A stretch of 64,000 nt of DNA, from assembly GCF_016629665.1 (NCBI RefSeq), contig NZ_JAEPRQ010000001.1:1302001-1366000 (forward strand), read 5' to 3'. Each line of letters starts with the position of its first letter. Position 1 is the stretch's first letter. The position numbers were made by a program, and so were the translations under genes. The notes under the pieces are model-generated. The model saw nothing but the letters and a program-made list of their open reading frames with translations. It searched no databases and was not told where the DNA came from. This DNA is from Paracoccus caeni (GTDB lineage: Bacteria > Pseudomonadota > Alphaproteobacteria > Rhodobacterales > Rhodobacteraceae). Positions 18,683 through 26,541 of this stretch are shown piece after piece.

Positions 18683-18846
18683 CAGATCATCCGGTCTATG
18701 ATGACGGTGGCGAACAGGGCAATGATAGCAAAGGCGATGGCGAAAGCGACCGCATATTGCAGGCGGTCGCGCTTGTTGCCGCCATGTCGGCCCGCCCTGA
18801 ACCAGCCCAGAAGCGCGCCGATGATGACTGCTGCGATGATGATCAT
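18682..18846 (-). CDS. Small membrane protein upstream of the vWA gene
   Basis: 54-residue protein with two hydrophobic helices (MIIIAAVIIGALLGWF and AVAFAIAFAIIALFATVII) joined by a basic Gly/Arg/Lys loop, GRHGGNKRDR. GGAAGG lies seven bases before the ATG. The stop codon shares a base with the start of the vWA gene (TGATG), which argues that it is a real, coupled gene although very short. No named family recognised. Confidence 0.75.
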   Translation of the reverse strand: MIIIAAVIIGALLGWFRAGRHGGNKRDRLQYAVAFAIAFAIIALFATVIIDRMI

Positions 18847-18960
18847 GCCGGCCTTCCGCTGCTGATTGCCGCTTGCAGATACAGGCTGACGCTGTGGCGC
18901 GCAACCGGCAGGGGCTGCGACACAGTTGCAACTGGCTGCGGGATCGGGCATCAGAATATC

Positions 18961-19386
18961 ATGACCGAGGAAAGAGCCAGACAGCTAGAGGATGCCCTGC
19001 GCAATGCCGGGGTTCGGGTGACGCGGCAGCGGGCGGCGTTGCTGCGGGTGATCGCATCAAGCGACGATCACCCCGACGCGGCGGAACTGCATGCGCGGGC
19101 CGAGGCGGCGGGGGCCGGGGTGTCGCTGGCCACCGTCTATCGGACGCTGACCACGCTTCAGGCGCAGGGCGTGATCGACAAGCTGGAATTTCGCGGCGAA
19201 CCGGCCCGTTGGGAAGCGGCGGATCAATCGCATCACGACCATATCATCGATGTCGAGACCGGCGAGGTGATCGAATTCACCAATCAGCGGATCGAGCGTT
19301 TGCAGGCCGAGATTGCGCAGGAACTGGGCTATGAGATCGTCCATCACCGGCTGGAGCTTTATGTGCGGCGGGTGAAGGAGAAATAG
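18961..19386 (+). CDS. fur: Fur-family transcriptional regulator (cysteine-free)
   Basis: 141-residue metal-sensing repressor. The winged-helix part covers residues 1-85 (NAGVRVTRQRAALLRVI; SLATVYRTLTTLQAQGVI) and the dimerisation/metal part follows with HHDHIIDVETGEVIEF near residue 92 and HHRLELYV at the end. It contains no cysteine at all, so the structural zinc site of classical Fur and the Zur cysteines are absent; this is the alphaproteobacterial Fur/Mur type, often manganese-responsive. The gene is divergent from the vWA cluster. Confidence 0.9.
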   Translation: MTEERARQLEDALRNAGVRVTRQRAALLRVIASSDDHPDAAELHARAEAAGAGVSLATVYRTLTTLQAQGVIDKLEFRGEPARWEAADQSHHDHIIDVETGEVIEFTNQRIERLQAEIAQELGYEIVHHRLELYVRRVKEK

Positions 19387-19440
19387 GGGCGCTGCCCCTC
19401 GCCCCTGCGGGGCTCACCCCGGGATATTTCAGGACCAATG
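19387..19440 (+). repeat. GGATATTT-containing intergenic motif, copy 2
   Basis: After the Fur stop there is a C-rich hairpin (GCCCCTCGCCCCTGCGGGGC) followed by TCACCCCGGGATATTTCAGG. It matches the element at 4.1 kb in order (GC-rich hairpin, CACCCC, GGATATTT) and, in its last part, the one at 57.6 kb. Confidence 0.55.
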
Positions 19441-19444
19441 CAGG

Positions 19445-19801
19445 ATGCAGGTTTTCGACAAGATCATCTCGGATCGCGGGTCGCGTTATGCCGTCTCGGG
19501 CGGGGCGGCGGCGAGCCGGGACGAGGTGGCGGCGCTGCTGGCCGAGTTGAAGCGGAACAAGCGCTTCGCGAAGGCGACGCATAATACCTGGGCGGCTGTT
19601 CTGGCGGGTGAGCCGGTGAAGGACGATGATGGCGAAAGCGGGGCGGGGGCGCTGATCCTGCAGATGCTGGAGCGGGCCGGGGTAGGCGATCATGTGGTGG
19701 TGGTGACGCGGTGGTATGGCGGCAAGCATCTGGGCGGCGACAGGTTTCGTCATGTGGCGGATGCGGTGCGGTATTATCTGCGCGAGACGGGGTTGGGTTA
19801 G
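19445..19801 (+). CDS. IMPACT/YigZ-family protein (UPF0029)
   Basis: 118-residue protein covering only the N-terminal IMPACT domain. The signature is TRWYGGKHLGGDRFRHVADA near residues 85-105, preceded by ATHNTWAAVL and the DDDGESGAGALILQML block. Full-length YigZ is about 200 residues, so the C-terminal DUF1949 half is missing; short versions are known. Function of the family is unclear (a link to translation control has been proposed for the eukaryotic IMPACT protein). It is followed closely by the next gene. Confidence 0.85.
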   Translation: MQVFDKIISDRGSRYAVSGGAAASRDEVAALLAELKRNKRFAKATHNTWAAVLAGEPVKDDDGESGAGALILQMLERAGVGDHVVVVTRWYGGKHLGGDRFRHVADAVRYYLRETGLG

Positions 19802-19816
19802 GAAAGGGCGGCGCAG

Positions 19817-20491
19817 ATGCGGTTTCTGGATTTCAGCTCGTGGCAGGCGGTTTTGACCAGTCTGATCGGCCTGGCCCTGTTCATGCTGGTCGGTGTCGGG
19901 GTTCGGGTGCTGATGATGCTGACCATTCAGCAGCGTCAGCAACGGGTGAACCGGCAGATCAATGAACGTCTGCGGACGCTGATTGCCGCTTACAAGGTGC
20001 TGGGCGGCTCTTTCACCGGCGATCTGAACGTCGATCCCGCGCATCTGCGCGATCTGCGCCGCGACCCCGGGCAGGTGGTCGAGGGGGAAAGCAGCGATCC
20101 GGCCTCTGGATCGGACCGCCGCCGTCGGGTGCGCGATGCTGTCGAGGCGGCTTTGTCCGATATCATTCTTCTGGGCACCGAAGATCAGGTCAGACTCGCG
20201 GCAAAGGCCGCGACGGATATGGCGGAGGGGCGACCGATCCAGACGGCCGAACTGGCGATCTCGCTGCGCGATTTCATCCGATCCGCGCTTGATCTTGCGC
20301 CGGTGCCAAAGGGTGTCGTGATCCCTAATCAGGGGCCAAGCCGGGTGCAGGGCGGATCGGGCAAGGGTCGCGGTTCGGAAGGGGGCGGGGGCGGCCGGTC
20401 AGGGGGCGGCGGCGCTGGTGGAGGCATGGGTGGTGGAATGGGCGGTGGCATGGGAATGGGAATGGGATCGCGCCGCACCGATGACGGCTGA
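19817..20491 (+). CDS. Membrane-anchored protein with glycine/methionine-rich tail
   Basis: 224 residues. One N-terminal transmembrane helix (LTSLIGLALFMLVGVGVRVLMML) is followed by a cytoplasmic helical region (residues 40-170) and a low-complexity C-terminus made of Gly-Met repeats (GGGMGGGMGGGMGMGMG). The tail is encoded by a repetitive GGTGGC/ATGGG stretch that could vary in length between strains. GGAAAGG lies upstream. Only 15 bases separate it from the IMPACT gene, suggesting one operon. No family recognised. Confidence 0.75.
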   Translation: MRFLDFSSWQAVLTSLIGLALFMLVGVGVRVLMMLTIQQRQQRVNRQINERLRTLIAAYKVLGGSFTGDLNVDPAHLRDLRRDPGQVVEGESSDPASGSDRRRRVRDAVEAALSDIILLGTEDQVRLAAKAATDMAEGRPIQTAELAISLRDFIRSALDLAPVPKGVVIPNQGPSRVQGGSGKGRGSEGGGGGRSGGGGAGGGMGGGMGGGMGMGMGSRRTDDG

Positions 20492-20518
20492 AATCTGACA
20501 GGGACGGACGACGCTGTT

Positions 20519-21040
20519 TCAGCGACTTTGCTGATCGGACGTCATGTCTTCGCAGGGCAAGTGTTTGCCCGGTCCGATGATCCACCTGATGATGAGTGCG
20601 GCGCAGGTCGCCACCAGAATGAAGATGGTCGAGTTTTTTGCCAGCTGAAGCCATCCGTAAGGCGTAAGTATACCGTCAACCGAAACGACCTGATCTCCGC
20701 CTCCGATCTGCGAGGATCTGCTGGGATCCATGTATTCGAGCCAGCCCATGAACCGGGTCAATGCGATAAAGGCCAGCGTCAGCATGGTCGCCGTCACAAT
20801 GCCCCAGCCAAGTGCACGGCGCCATGTCACGTTCTTCCGGGTGACATACCAAAGCAGCGGAGCGACTGCGGTCCAGCAAACTGTGAAGGCAACAGGCAGG
20901 CCGATAATGGCAGCAAAAGGTAGGATGCCAATGCCCAGACCAATGACGACAGGGGTTGAGATGATCGCCCATCCGAGCAGTGCCGACAGATTGACAGCCC
21001 ACACGCGCTGCCTGTCGGAATATGCATCATCAGATTGCAT
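20519..21040 (-). CDS. Hypothetical membrane protein downstream of recR
   Basis: 173-residue protein with four hydrophobic helices at about residues 15-38, 40-66, 75-97 and 130-150, and no recognised domain. The start lies 11 bases after the recR stop on the same strand, so it could be the last gene of the dnaX-ybaB-recR transcript. GC content and codon use look slightly lower than in recR. Confidence 0.7.
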   Translation of the reverse strand: MQSDDAYSDRQRVWAVNLSALLGWAIISTPVVIGLGIGILPFAAIIGLPVAFTVCWTAVAPLLWYVTRKNVTWRRALGWGIVTATMLTLAFIALTRFMGWLEYMDPSRSSQIGGGDQVVSVDGILTPYGWLQLAKNSTIFILVATCAALIIRWIIGPGKHLPCEDMTSDQQSR

Positions 21041-21051
21041 TCGCGCTTTCT

Positions 21052-21651
21052 TCAGATCCGCCGCCGCGCCCTGAGCGCCGCGCTGATGGTGCCGTCGTCG
21101 AGATAGTCCAGTTCGCCGCCAATGGGGACGCCTTGGGCAAGGCCGGTGACTGTGATGTCGGTGCCTTCCAGTGCTTCGGCGATGTAATGGGCGGTGGTCT
21201 GGCCATCGACGGTGGCGTTCAGCGCAAGGATCACTTCGCGGATGCCTTTACGCGAGACGCGGTCGATCAGTGCGGGGATTCCGAGGTCGTCGGGGCCGAT
21301 CTCGTCCAGCGCCGACAGGGTGCCGCCGAGGACGTGGTAGCGTCCGGCGAAGGCGCGGCCGCGTTCCAGCGCCCAAAGATCGGCCACATCCTCGACCACG
21401 CAAATCTCGCCATTGGCGCGGGCGGGATCGGTACAGATCAGGCATTCGTCACGGTCGGTGACATTGCCGCAGGTCAGGCATTCGCGGGAATTGACCGCGA
21501 CCGAGTCGAGCAGTTTGGCAAGCTCTGACATTTGCCCGGTCCGTTTGCGGATCAGGTGCAGGACGATCCGTCGGGCCGAGCGGGGGCCAAGCCCCGGAAG
21601 GCGGGCCATCAGGGCGACAAGGGCCTGAATGTCGTCGCTACCTTCGGTCAT
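21052..21651 (-). CDS. recR: Recombination mediator RecR
   Basis: 199-residue RecFOR-pathway protein that helps load RecA at gapped DNA. The helix-hairpin-helix is at residues 10-40 ([20 protein letters not shown]), the four-cysteine zinc finger is in [16 protein letters not shown], and the Toprim domain starts at [14 protein letters not shown]. The C-terminal Walker-B-like segment is near [21 protein letters not shown] 21651 gives the standard length. It sits downstream of dnaX and ybaB as in many bacteria, but with a 240-base insert between ybaB and recR that holds a dispersed repeat. Confidence 0.97.
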   Translation of the reverse strand: MTEGSDDIQALVALMARLPGLGPRSARRIVLHLIRKRTGQMSELAKLLDSVAVNSRECLTCGNVTDRDECLICTDPARANGEICVVEDVADLWALERGRAFAGRYHVLGGTLSALDEIGPDDLGIPALIDRVSRKGIREVILALNATVDGQTTAHYIAEALEGTDITVTGLAQGVPIGGELDYLDDGTISAALRARRRI

Positions 21652-21671
21652 GGGGACACGCTTGTCGGTGT

Positions 21672-21772
21672 GATGAAGTTGGAGTGCCCGCCCGGAACAA
21701 AGGTGCGTGAAACGCACCGCCGGGCAGTGTCCGTCCGCCCCACCGGACGGGCACTTTGGTGAGGTTCCGCGC
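21672..21772 (-). repeat. Dispersed two-hairpin intergenic repeat, copy B
   Basis: Reading the minus strand: GCGGAACCTCACCAAAGTGC, then inverted-repeat arms GTGCCCGTCCGG / GGCGGACGGACAC, ACTGCCCGGCG, a second hairpin GGTGCGTTTCACGCACC, and the conserved tail TTCCGGGCGGGCAC. The first 26 bases are almost identical to those flanking the copy at 47.7 kb. It lies between ybaB and recR inside an otherwise tight operon. Confidence 0.75.
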
Positions 21773-21834
21773 AACAGAGATGGACGGCGGGGCGGCGCGA
21801 TAAAGTGTCAAATTCGCCTGTCGCTGTGCCCATC

Positions 21835-21872
21835 CGGCGGACGGGCGCTGCCCTCTGCTTTGATGGGCGACG
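21835..21872 (+). repeat. Partial copy of the dispersed repeat
   Basis: GTGCCCATCCGGCGGACGGG followed by CGCTGCCC resembles only the first hairpin of the repeat at 21.7 kb, in opposite orientation and without the second hairpin or tail. It may be a decayed or half copy. Confidence 0.4.
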
Positions 21873-21891
21873 GATGCGCATTCGGCCCGGC

Positions 21892-22236
21892 CTAGAACGG
21901 CAGCTTCATATCGGCAGGCAACCCCAGTTCCGAGGTGACCCGCGACATTTCCGATTGCATCTTGTCCTGCGCGCGCCGCTGGGCGTCCTTGATCGCGGCA
22001 AGGATCAGATCCTCGACCACTTCCTTTTCGGTGGGCTGGAAGATCGACGGATCGATGTCCAGCGCCGTCAACTCGCCCTTGGCGGTGCAGGTGGCCTTGA
22101 CCAGACCCGCGCCGGATTCGCCGGTGACGGTGACCCGCTCCAGATCCTCCTGCATTTTCTGCATCTTGCCTTGCATGTCCTTGGCCGCCTTCATCATTTT
22201 GGCCATATCGCCAAGACCGCCCAATCCCTTGATCAT
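21892..22236 (-). CDS. YbaB/EbfC family nucleoid-associated protein
   Basis: 114-residue small DNA-binding protein. The N-terminal Met/Lys-rich helix (MAKMMKAAKDMQGKMQKMQE) and central LTALDIDPSIF and VEDLILAAIKDAQRRAQ are classic for the family. It binds DNA as a dimer and influences nucleoid structure or gene expression. It starts three bases after the dnaX stop, the usual dnaX-ybaB-recR arrangement. Confidence 0.95.
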   Translation of the reverse strand: MIKGLGGLGDMAKMMKAAKDMQGKMQKMQEDLERVTVTGESGAGLVKATCTAKGELTALDIDPSIFQPTEKEVVEDLILAAIKDAQRRAQDKMQSEMSRVTSELGLPADMKLPF

Positions 22237-22239
22237 CGC

Positions 22240-24042
22240 TTAATCCTCATCCTCGAACGGATCCCATTCCTCGACTTCGGCAACGGGCCCTTGTGTGTCA
22301 TGCGGGTTCGCCGCGCCCTCGGCGGCGATCTCGTCGATCTCATCCGGCTGCGGGGCCGCGCGGGTCACGGATTTCAACTGCGCGCCCGGAAAGGACGCCA
22401 TCACCTGCTGAACGATTGGCAGTTCCAGCGCGCGGGCGCGGGCGGCGCGATCTTCGGCCTCGCGGGTTTCTGCGATGGTCGGCTGGCCGCCGGTATTGGT
22501 GACCGAGACCGCCCAACGCTGCCCGCCCGACCAGCCGCGCAGCCGTTCGGCCAGTTTCTGCGCCAGATCGGCGGGGGCATTGCCGCGCGGTTCGAACTCG
22601 ATCCGGCCGGGGCTATAGCGGACCAGTGCGACGTGTTTTTCCACCTGCACCAGCAACAGCATATCGCCCATGCGGCGGATCAGCTCGATCACCGAGGCGA
22701 AGTCGGGATAGGCCGCGAAAGCATCCGGGCTGACCGCCAGCGCCACCGCCGCGCCAGAGCGTTGCACCGCGACGACCGGGGCCGCCCGCGCCGCACGCGG
22801 GGCCTGCGAAGCGGTGCCGTTCGGGGCGCTTTGACGGGCGAAATCGCCAGCGGCCTGCGATTGCTGCACCTTGCGGATCAGCGCCTCGGGGTCGGGCAGG
22901 TCGGCCACATGGGTCAGCCGGATGATCGCCATTTCGGCGGCCATCATCGCATTCGGCGCGACCGAGACCTCTTCCAGCGCCTTCAGCAGCATCTGCCACA
23001 GCCGGGTCAGCACCCGCATCGCCAGCTTGCCCGCAAGCTCGGCACCGCGCACCCGTTCATCGGGGGCGATGGTCGGATCCTCGCTGGCGGTCGGGGTGAT
23101 TTTGACCACCGAGATCCAGTGGGTAATCTCGGCCAGATCGCGCAGGACCGCGATCGGGTCGGCTCCGTCGGCATATTGCGCCTGAAGCTCTGTCAGGGCG
23201 CTGGCGGCATCGCCGCGCAGGATCATCTCGAACAGGTCGATCACCCGGCCACGGTCGGCGAGGCCCAACATGGCGCGGACCTGATCTGCACTGGTCTCGC
23301 CCGCGCCGTGGCTGATCGCCTGATCGAGCAGGCTGGTCGCATCGCGGGCCGAGCCTTCCGCCGCCCGCGTAATCAGCGCCAGCGCGTCATCGGTGATCTG
23401 GGCGGTCTCGGAAGCGGCGATCTTGCGCAGCAGGGCGATCATCACCTCTGGCTCGATCCGGCGCAGATCGAAACGCTGGCAGCGCGACAGGACGGTGACC
23501 GGCACCTTGCGGATTTCCGTGGTGGCGAAGATGAATTTCACATGTGGGGGCGGTTCCTCAAGCGTCTTCAGCAGCGCGTTGAAGGCGCTGGTCGAGAGCA
23601 TGTGGACTTCGTCGATAATGTAGATCTTGTAGCGGGCGGACGCCGCGCGATAGTGAACCGATTCAATGATTTCGCGGATGTCGCCGACGCCGGTGCGCGA
23701 GGCTGCGTCCATTTCCAGCACATCGACATGGCGGCCTTCGCTGATCGCCACGCAATGTTCGCAAACCCCGCAAGGCTCGGTCGTGGGGCCGCCGGTGCCA
23801 TCGGGGCCGATGCAGTTCATGCCCTTGGCGATGATCCGGGCGGTGGTGGTTTTGCCGGTGCCGCGAATGCCGGTCATGATGAAGGCCTGCGCGATCCGGT
23901 CTGCGGCGAAGGCGTTTTTCAGCGTGCGCACCATCGCATCCTGCCCGACCAGATCGGCGAAGGTTTCGGGCCGGTATTTCCGGGCCAGAACCTGATAGGC
24001 GGGGCCGGTTCCGGTCTGGATGGGATCGTCGCTGGAGGTCAT
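22240..24042 (-). CDS. dnaX: DNA polymerase III subunits gamma/tau
   Basis: 600-residue clamp-loader ATPase. N-terminal AAA+ domain: Walker A GIRGTGKTTTARI near residue 45, a four-cysteine zinc module (CIGPDG, then CGVCEHC), DEVHML as the Walker B region, and the arginine-finger segment VLSRCQRFDLRR. The collar domain follows to about residue 370, and the tau C-terminus (residues 400-600) is Ala/Pro-rich and less conserved. No obvious A-rich frameshift site for making gamma was seen. ATG 24042 is preferred over an in-frame TTG one codon earlier. Confidence 0.97.
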   Translation of the reverse strand: MTSSDDPIQTGTGPAYQVLARKYRPETFADLVGQDAMVRTLKNAFAADRIAQAFIMTGIRGTGKTTTARIIAKGMNCIGPDGTGGPTTEPCGVCEHCVAISEGRHVDVLEMDAASRTGVGDIREIIESVHYRAASARYKIYIIDEVHMLSTSAFNALLKTLEEPPPHVKFIFATTEIRKVPVTVLSRCQRFDLRRIEPEVMIALLRKIAASETAQITDDALALITRAAEGSARDATSLLDQAISHGAGETSADQVRAMLGLADRGRVIDLFEMILRGDAASALTELQAQYADGADPIAVLRDLAEITHWISVVKITPTASEDPTIAPDERVRGAELAGKLAMRVLTRLWQMLLKALEEVSVAPNAMMAAEMAIIRLTHVADLPDPEALIRKVQQSQAAGDFARQSAPNGTASQAPRAARAAPVVAVQRSGAAVALAVSPDAFAAYPDFASVIELIRRMGDMLLLVQVEKHVALVRYSPGRIEFEPRGNAPADLAQKLAERLRGWSGGQRWAVSVTNTGGQPTIAETREAEDRAARARALELPIVQQVMASFPGAQLKSVTRAAPQPDEIDEIAAEGAANPHDTQGPVAEVEEWDPFEDED

Positions 24043-24126
24043 CAAGGCGTCCGTCTGATTGCTTCACCGAACCTAGTGCGGAGCAGGGCGGCGGGCAAGC
24101 CGCTGAGACCAGAAAGCGGCAAATGC

Positions 24127-24157
24127 GAAAGGCGCCGGATCGCCCGGCGCCTTTCCC
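24127..24157 (-). terminator. Terminator after the vWA sorting-tail gene
   Basis: Perfect 12-base-pair stem GAAAGGCGCCGG / CCGGCGCCTTTC with a 5-base loop, 20 bases beyond the stop of the minus-strand gene that begins at 24957. The U-tract is short. Confidence 0.7.
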
Positions 24158-24174
24158 GTTTCATCCTGAGGCAA

Positions 24175-24957
24175 TCAGACGGTGGTGCGACGGCGCATCA
24201 GGCCCAGACCGCCCAGACCCGCGATCAGCAGCCAACCGGCGGCGGGCAGCGGGATGACATTGGGATTTTCGCCGGTGATCTCGTATTCCAGCTTCTTCGC
24301 GACAGCGCTTGAGAAGTCGTTGAAATCCGATGCGGCAAGCAGGAACGAGCCGCTGCCACCGATCACGTTATTTGCGTAGAAGGATTCGACCGACGAGCTG
24401 CCGCCGATGGGCAGGCCGTTGATACGGTCGATCCCGGCTGCCAGCGCGGCATCGCGCGCGGAGGCGGCATTGGTGCCCTGATTGTCGGCGCCATCGCCCG
24501 ACACGTCGATCACGTTGGTGGTGCCGTTATAGTCGTTGGTGGCAAAGCGCTGATAGCCGAAGTTGATGGCGCTGCCGACGGCGGTCTGGCCGCTGAACGG
24601 ACGTGCAGCCGCCTCGATTGCATCGGCGAAGGCGTTGATTGCCGGCACGCTGTCCAGCAGGGCCCAGCCGACGCTGACCTGCTGCTGCGCCTGACCTGAC
24701 CAGTAGATGAACTCTACCGCGATCTTGCCCAGTCGCCCGTCAGCGGTGCTGAGGATGGCATTCTGAATGGTCGAGCTGCGGAACGCATCGACATAACCGT
24801 CGCGCTGCAGCGCGAATTCACTGCTATCGACGCTGCCCGAAACATCGACCAGCAATTGCAGTTCAACATCGACGTCGATCGTTGCCGCATTCGCCGCCGT
24901 GAACGGCGCGGCTGCCATGACGCAGGCAGCGACCGCCGACATGAAAAAGTTTCTCAT
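24175..24957 (-). CDS. Secreted DUF1194-type vWA protein with VPLPA-CTERM tail
   Basis: 260-residue exported protein. Signal peptide residues 1-24 (FFMSAVAACVMAAAPFTAANA). A von Willebrand-type domain follows with a complete metal site, LLVDVSGSVDSSEF, typical of DUF1194. The C-terminus carries a sorting signal: a IPLPAAGW motif, a hydrophobic helix (LLIAGLGGLGLM) and a basic end RRRTTV, the VPLPA/PEP-CTERM arrangement processed by an exosortase-type enzyme in this bacterial group. No exosortase gene lies in the window. GGAGGG lies just upstream of the ATG. Probably a surface or extracellular-matrix protein. Confidence 0.9.
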   Translation of the reverse strand: MRNFFMSAVAACVMAAAPFTAANAATIDVDVELQLLVDVSGSVDSSEFALQRDGYVDAFRSSTIQNAILSTADGRLGKIAVEFIYWSGQAQQQVSVGWALLDSVPAINAFADAIEAAARPFSGQTAVGSAINFGYQRFATNDYNGTTNVIDVSGDGADNQGTNAASARDAALAAGIDRINGLPIGGSSSVESFYANNVIGGSGSFLLAASDFNDFSSAVAKKLEYEITGENPNVIPLPAAGWLLIAGLGGLGLMRRRTTV

Positions 24958-25190
24958 AGAACCCTCCGAACTCGTGATCATGATCCCGGCCCCGCAAGGC
25001 CGACGGAGGAATGATAAGCCAATTAAAATTTATTAATACGATGATGTTAGTGGAAATTGATTGAATGCGGCGGAGCGTCTGCAATTCCAGATTGATAACG
25101 CATCCGTGAATGAAAGTGATTGCGATGATAAATTGAATATTCGTTTTTTCAGTCAATCACGGGTGGTTTTATGACCCGGTCCGATTTTAG
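24958..25190. promoter_or_regulatory. AT-rich upstream region of the vWA sorting-tail gene
   Basis: About 230 bases markedly richer in A+T than the rest of the window (for example AATTAAAATTTATTAATACG). It lies upstream of the exported vWA gene and downstream of the TerB/DnaJ gene, and no coding frame is supported. The composition suggests a promoter or regulator-binding region, or recently acquired DNA. Confidence 0.45.
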
Positions 25191-25223
25191 AAAAAGTGCC
25201 GACAGCAAGAATCAGTCGGCACT
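25191..25223 (-). terminator. Terminator after the TerB/DnaJ gene
   Basis: On the minus strand AGTGCCGAC pairs with GTCGGCACT and runs into TTTTTCT. It lies 35 bases past the stop of the 25.3-26.0 kb gene. Confidence 0.85.
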
Positions 25224-25257
25224 TCTCATCTGAATATCCGAATAAGGATTTGATGAA

Positions 25258-25977
25258 TTACATTGCCGGAGTGGCATGCATCGCCCGGAACCTGTCCCAT
25301 GCCTCGTTCAGACGGCGGGTGCGGGCTTCGGCAAGGCGGATCGCCTCGGGCGGCAGGCCACGGGCGATGGCGCGGTCGGGATGCGATTCAAGCACCAACG
25401 AGCGCCAGCGTTTGCGGGCATCGGGCAGCGGGGTTTCCAACGGGATCCCCAGAATATCGCAGGGCGCACAATCGGTCTTGCGATCATGGCGCATGCGGAT
25501 GGCGGCGATCTTGGCGGGCGTCAGGCCAAAGATGCGGCCAACCTCGTCGATAAAGTCGATCTCGGCCTGATGCATGTCGCCATCGGACAGCGCGATGATC
25601 ACCAGCCCCTCGACCACGTCGGCAAGAACCGGATCGGCGGGCGGGAACATGGCGGCGATGCGACGTGCCCATGAATCGAAGCCCGCGACATCCTGCCGGG
25701 CCAGATCGAAGACCCGCGCGGCGTTCTTTTCTTCGGATCTTGGAATGATGAAGACGCGGCGGAAGGCCGAGACCTCGGACCGGGCGACGGCGCCATCGGC
25801 CTTGGCCAGTTTCGCGCCCAGGGCGATCACCGCAATGGTGAATGCAACCGAGCGTTCGGGCGGCGTGGCCGCGCGTGTGCAACCGACAAAGGCCTTCAGC
25901 CTGTCCGCGATCCGCTGCCAGAAGCTGCGGGGCTTCGGCAGGTCCGGACAGGTCGGATGGGGCGCGCACATGTTCAT
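25258..25977 (-). CDS. DjlA-like co-chaperone (TerB + J domain)
   Basis: 239 residues. A TerB-like helical domain covers about residues 40-165 (VIALGAKLAKADGAVARSEV; IIALSDGDMHQAEIDFIDEV, with its acidic metal-site pattern). A C-terminal J domain follows with the essential HPD in LESHPDRAIARG near residue 208. The same domain order occurs in DjlA, which stimulates DnaK ATPase; here the N-terminal membrane helix is weak or absent. Two nearby ATGs are possible (25977 and 25971). Confidence 0.9.
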   Translation of the reverse strand: MNMCAPHPTCPDLPKPRSFWQRIADRLKAFVGCTRAATPPERSVAFTIAVIALGAKLAKADGAVARSEVSAFRRVFIIPRSEEKNAARVFDLARQDVAGFDSWARRIAAMFPPADPVLADVVEGLVIIALSDGDMHQAEIDFIDEVGRIFGLTPAKIAAIRMRHDRKTDCAPCDILGIPLETPLPDARKRWRSLVLESHPDRAIARGLPPEAIRLAEARTRRLNEAWDRFRAMHATPAM

Positions 25978-26037
25978 GCGTCTAGGTTAAACGCGAAAGA
26001 CGGTAAACGATAGGGAAACGTGAGGTCAGAAAGATGA

Positions 26038-26541
26038 CTATTCTGTCAGATCTTTGCTCATCAGCACGAGATCGTGATAGATGCCGAATTTCCAGCCAGC
26101 ATTGGGAATCCTGCCGCAATCGGCATAGCCCATGCGGGCGTGGAAGCGGATCGAATCCTGGTTCGAGCCGGTGATCGCGCCGATCATCAGCCGGTGCCCG
26201 GCGCTGCGGGCATGATCTTCGACCGCGCTGAGCAAGCTGCGCCCCGCACCCATGCCCTTCGCCTCGGGGGCGATATAGACGGTATGCTCCATGCTGCGGG
26301 CATAGCCGCCGCCGTCGCGAAACTGCTTGTAGGTGGCGAAGCCGATGATCCGGTCGTCGATACTGGCAAGGATGAAGGTGTGCTGCGCCAGTCGGTCGGT
26401 GATGACCGCGGCGATTTCATCCTCGGTCCGTTCGGTCGGCCAGAAGGTCACGGCGCTGTCGCGGATGATCGGGTTCCATATCGCAGCGACGGCGGCGGCA
26501 TCCGCAGGCGTGGCCGGGCGCAAGACCAAAGGCGAAGTCAC
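26038..26541 (-). CDS. GNAT acetyltransferase, phosphinothricin-type
   Basis: 167-residue acetyltransferase. The early segment AAIWNPIIRDSAVTFWPTER, the middle FRDGGGYARSMEHTVYIAP and the CoA loop EAKGMGAGRSLL near residue 105 match phosphinothricin/methionine-sulfone acetyltransferases. The true substrate is probably an amino acid analogue. It begins at GTG 26541, overlapping the stop of the glyoxalase-like gene by four bases (GTGA), so it is co-translated with it. Confidence 0.88.
   Translation of the reverse strand: MTSPLVLRPATPADAAAVAAIWNPIIRDSAVTFWPTERTEDEIAAVITDRLAQHTFILASIDDRIIGFATYKQFRDGGGYARSMEHTVYIAPEAKGMGAGRSLLSAVEDHARSAGHRLMIGAITGSNQDSIRFHARMGYADCGRIPNAGWKFGIYHDLVLMSKDLTE

Noticed and set aside
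22240..24042. Programmed frameshift site in dnaX
   Set aside because: No A-rich slippery heptamer with a following stem was seen at the expected place; only the full-length product is supported.
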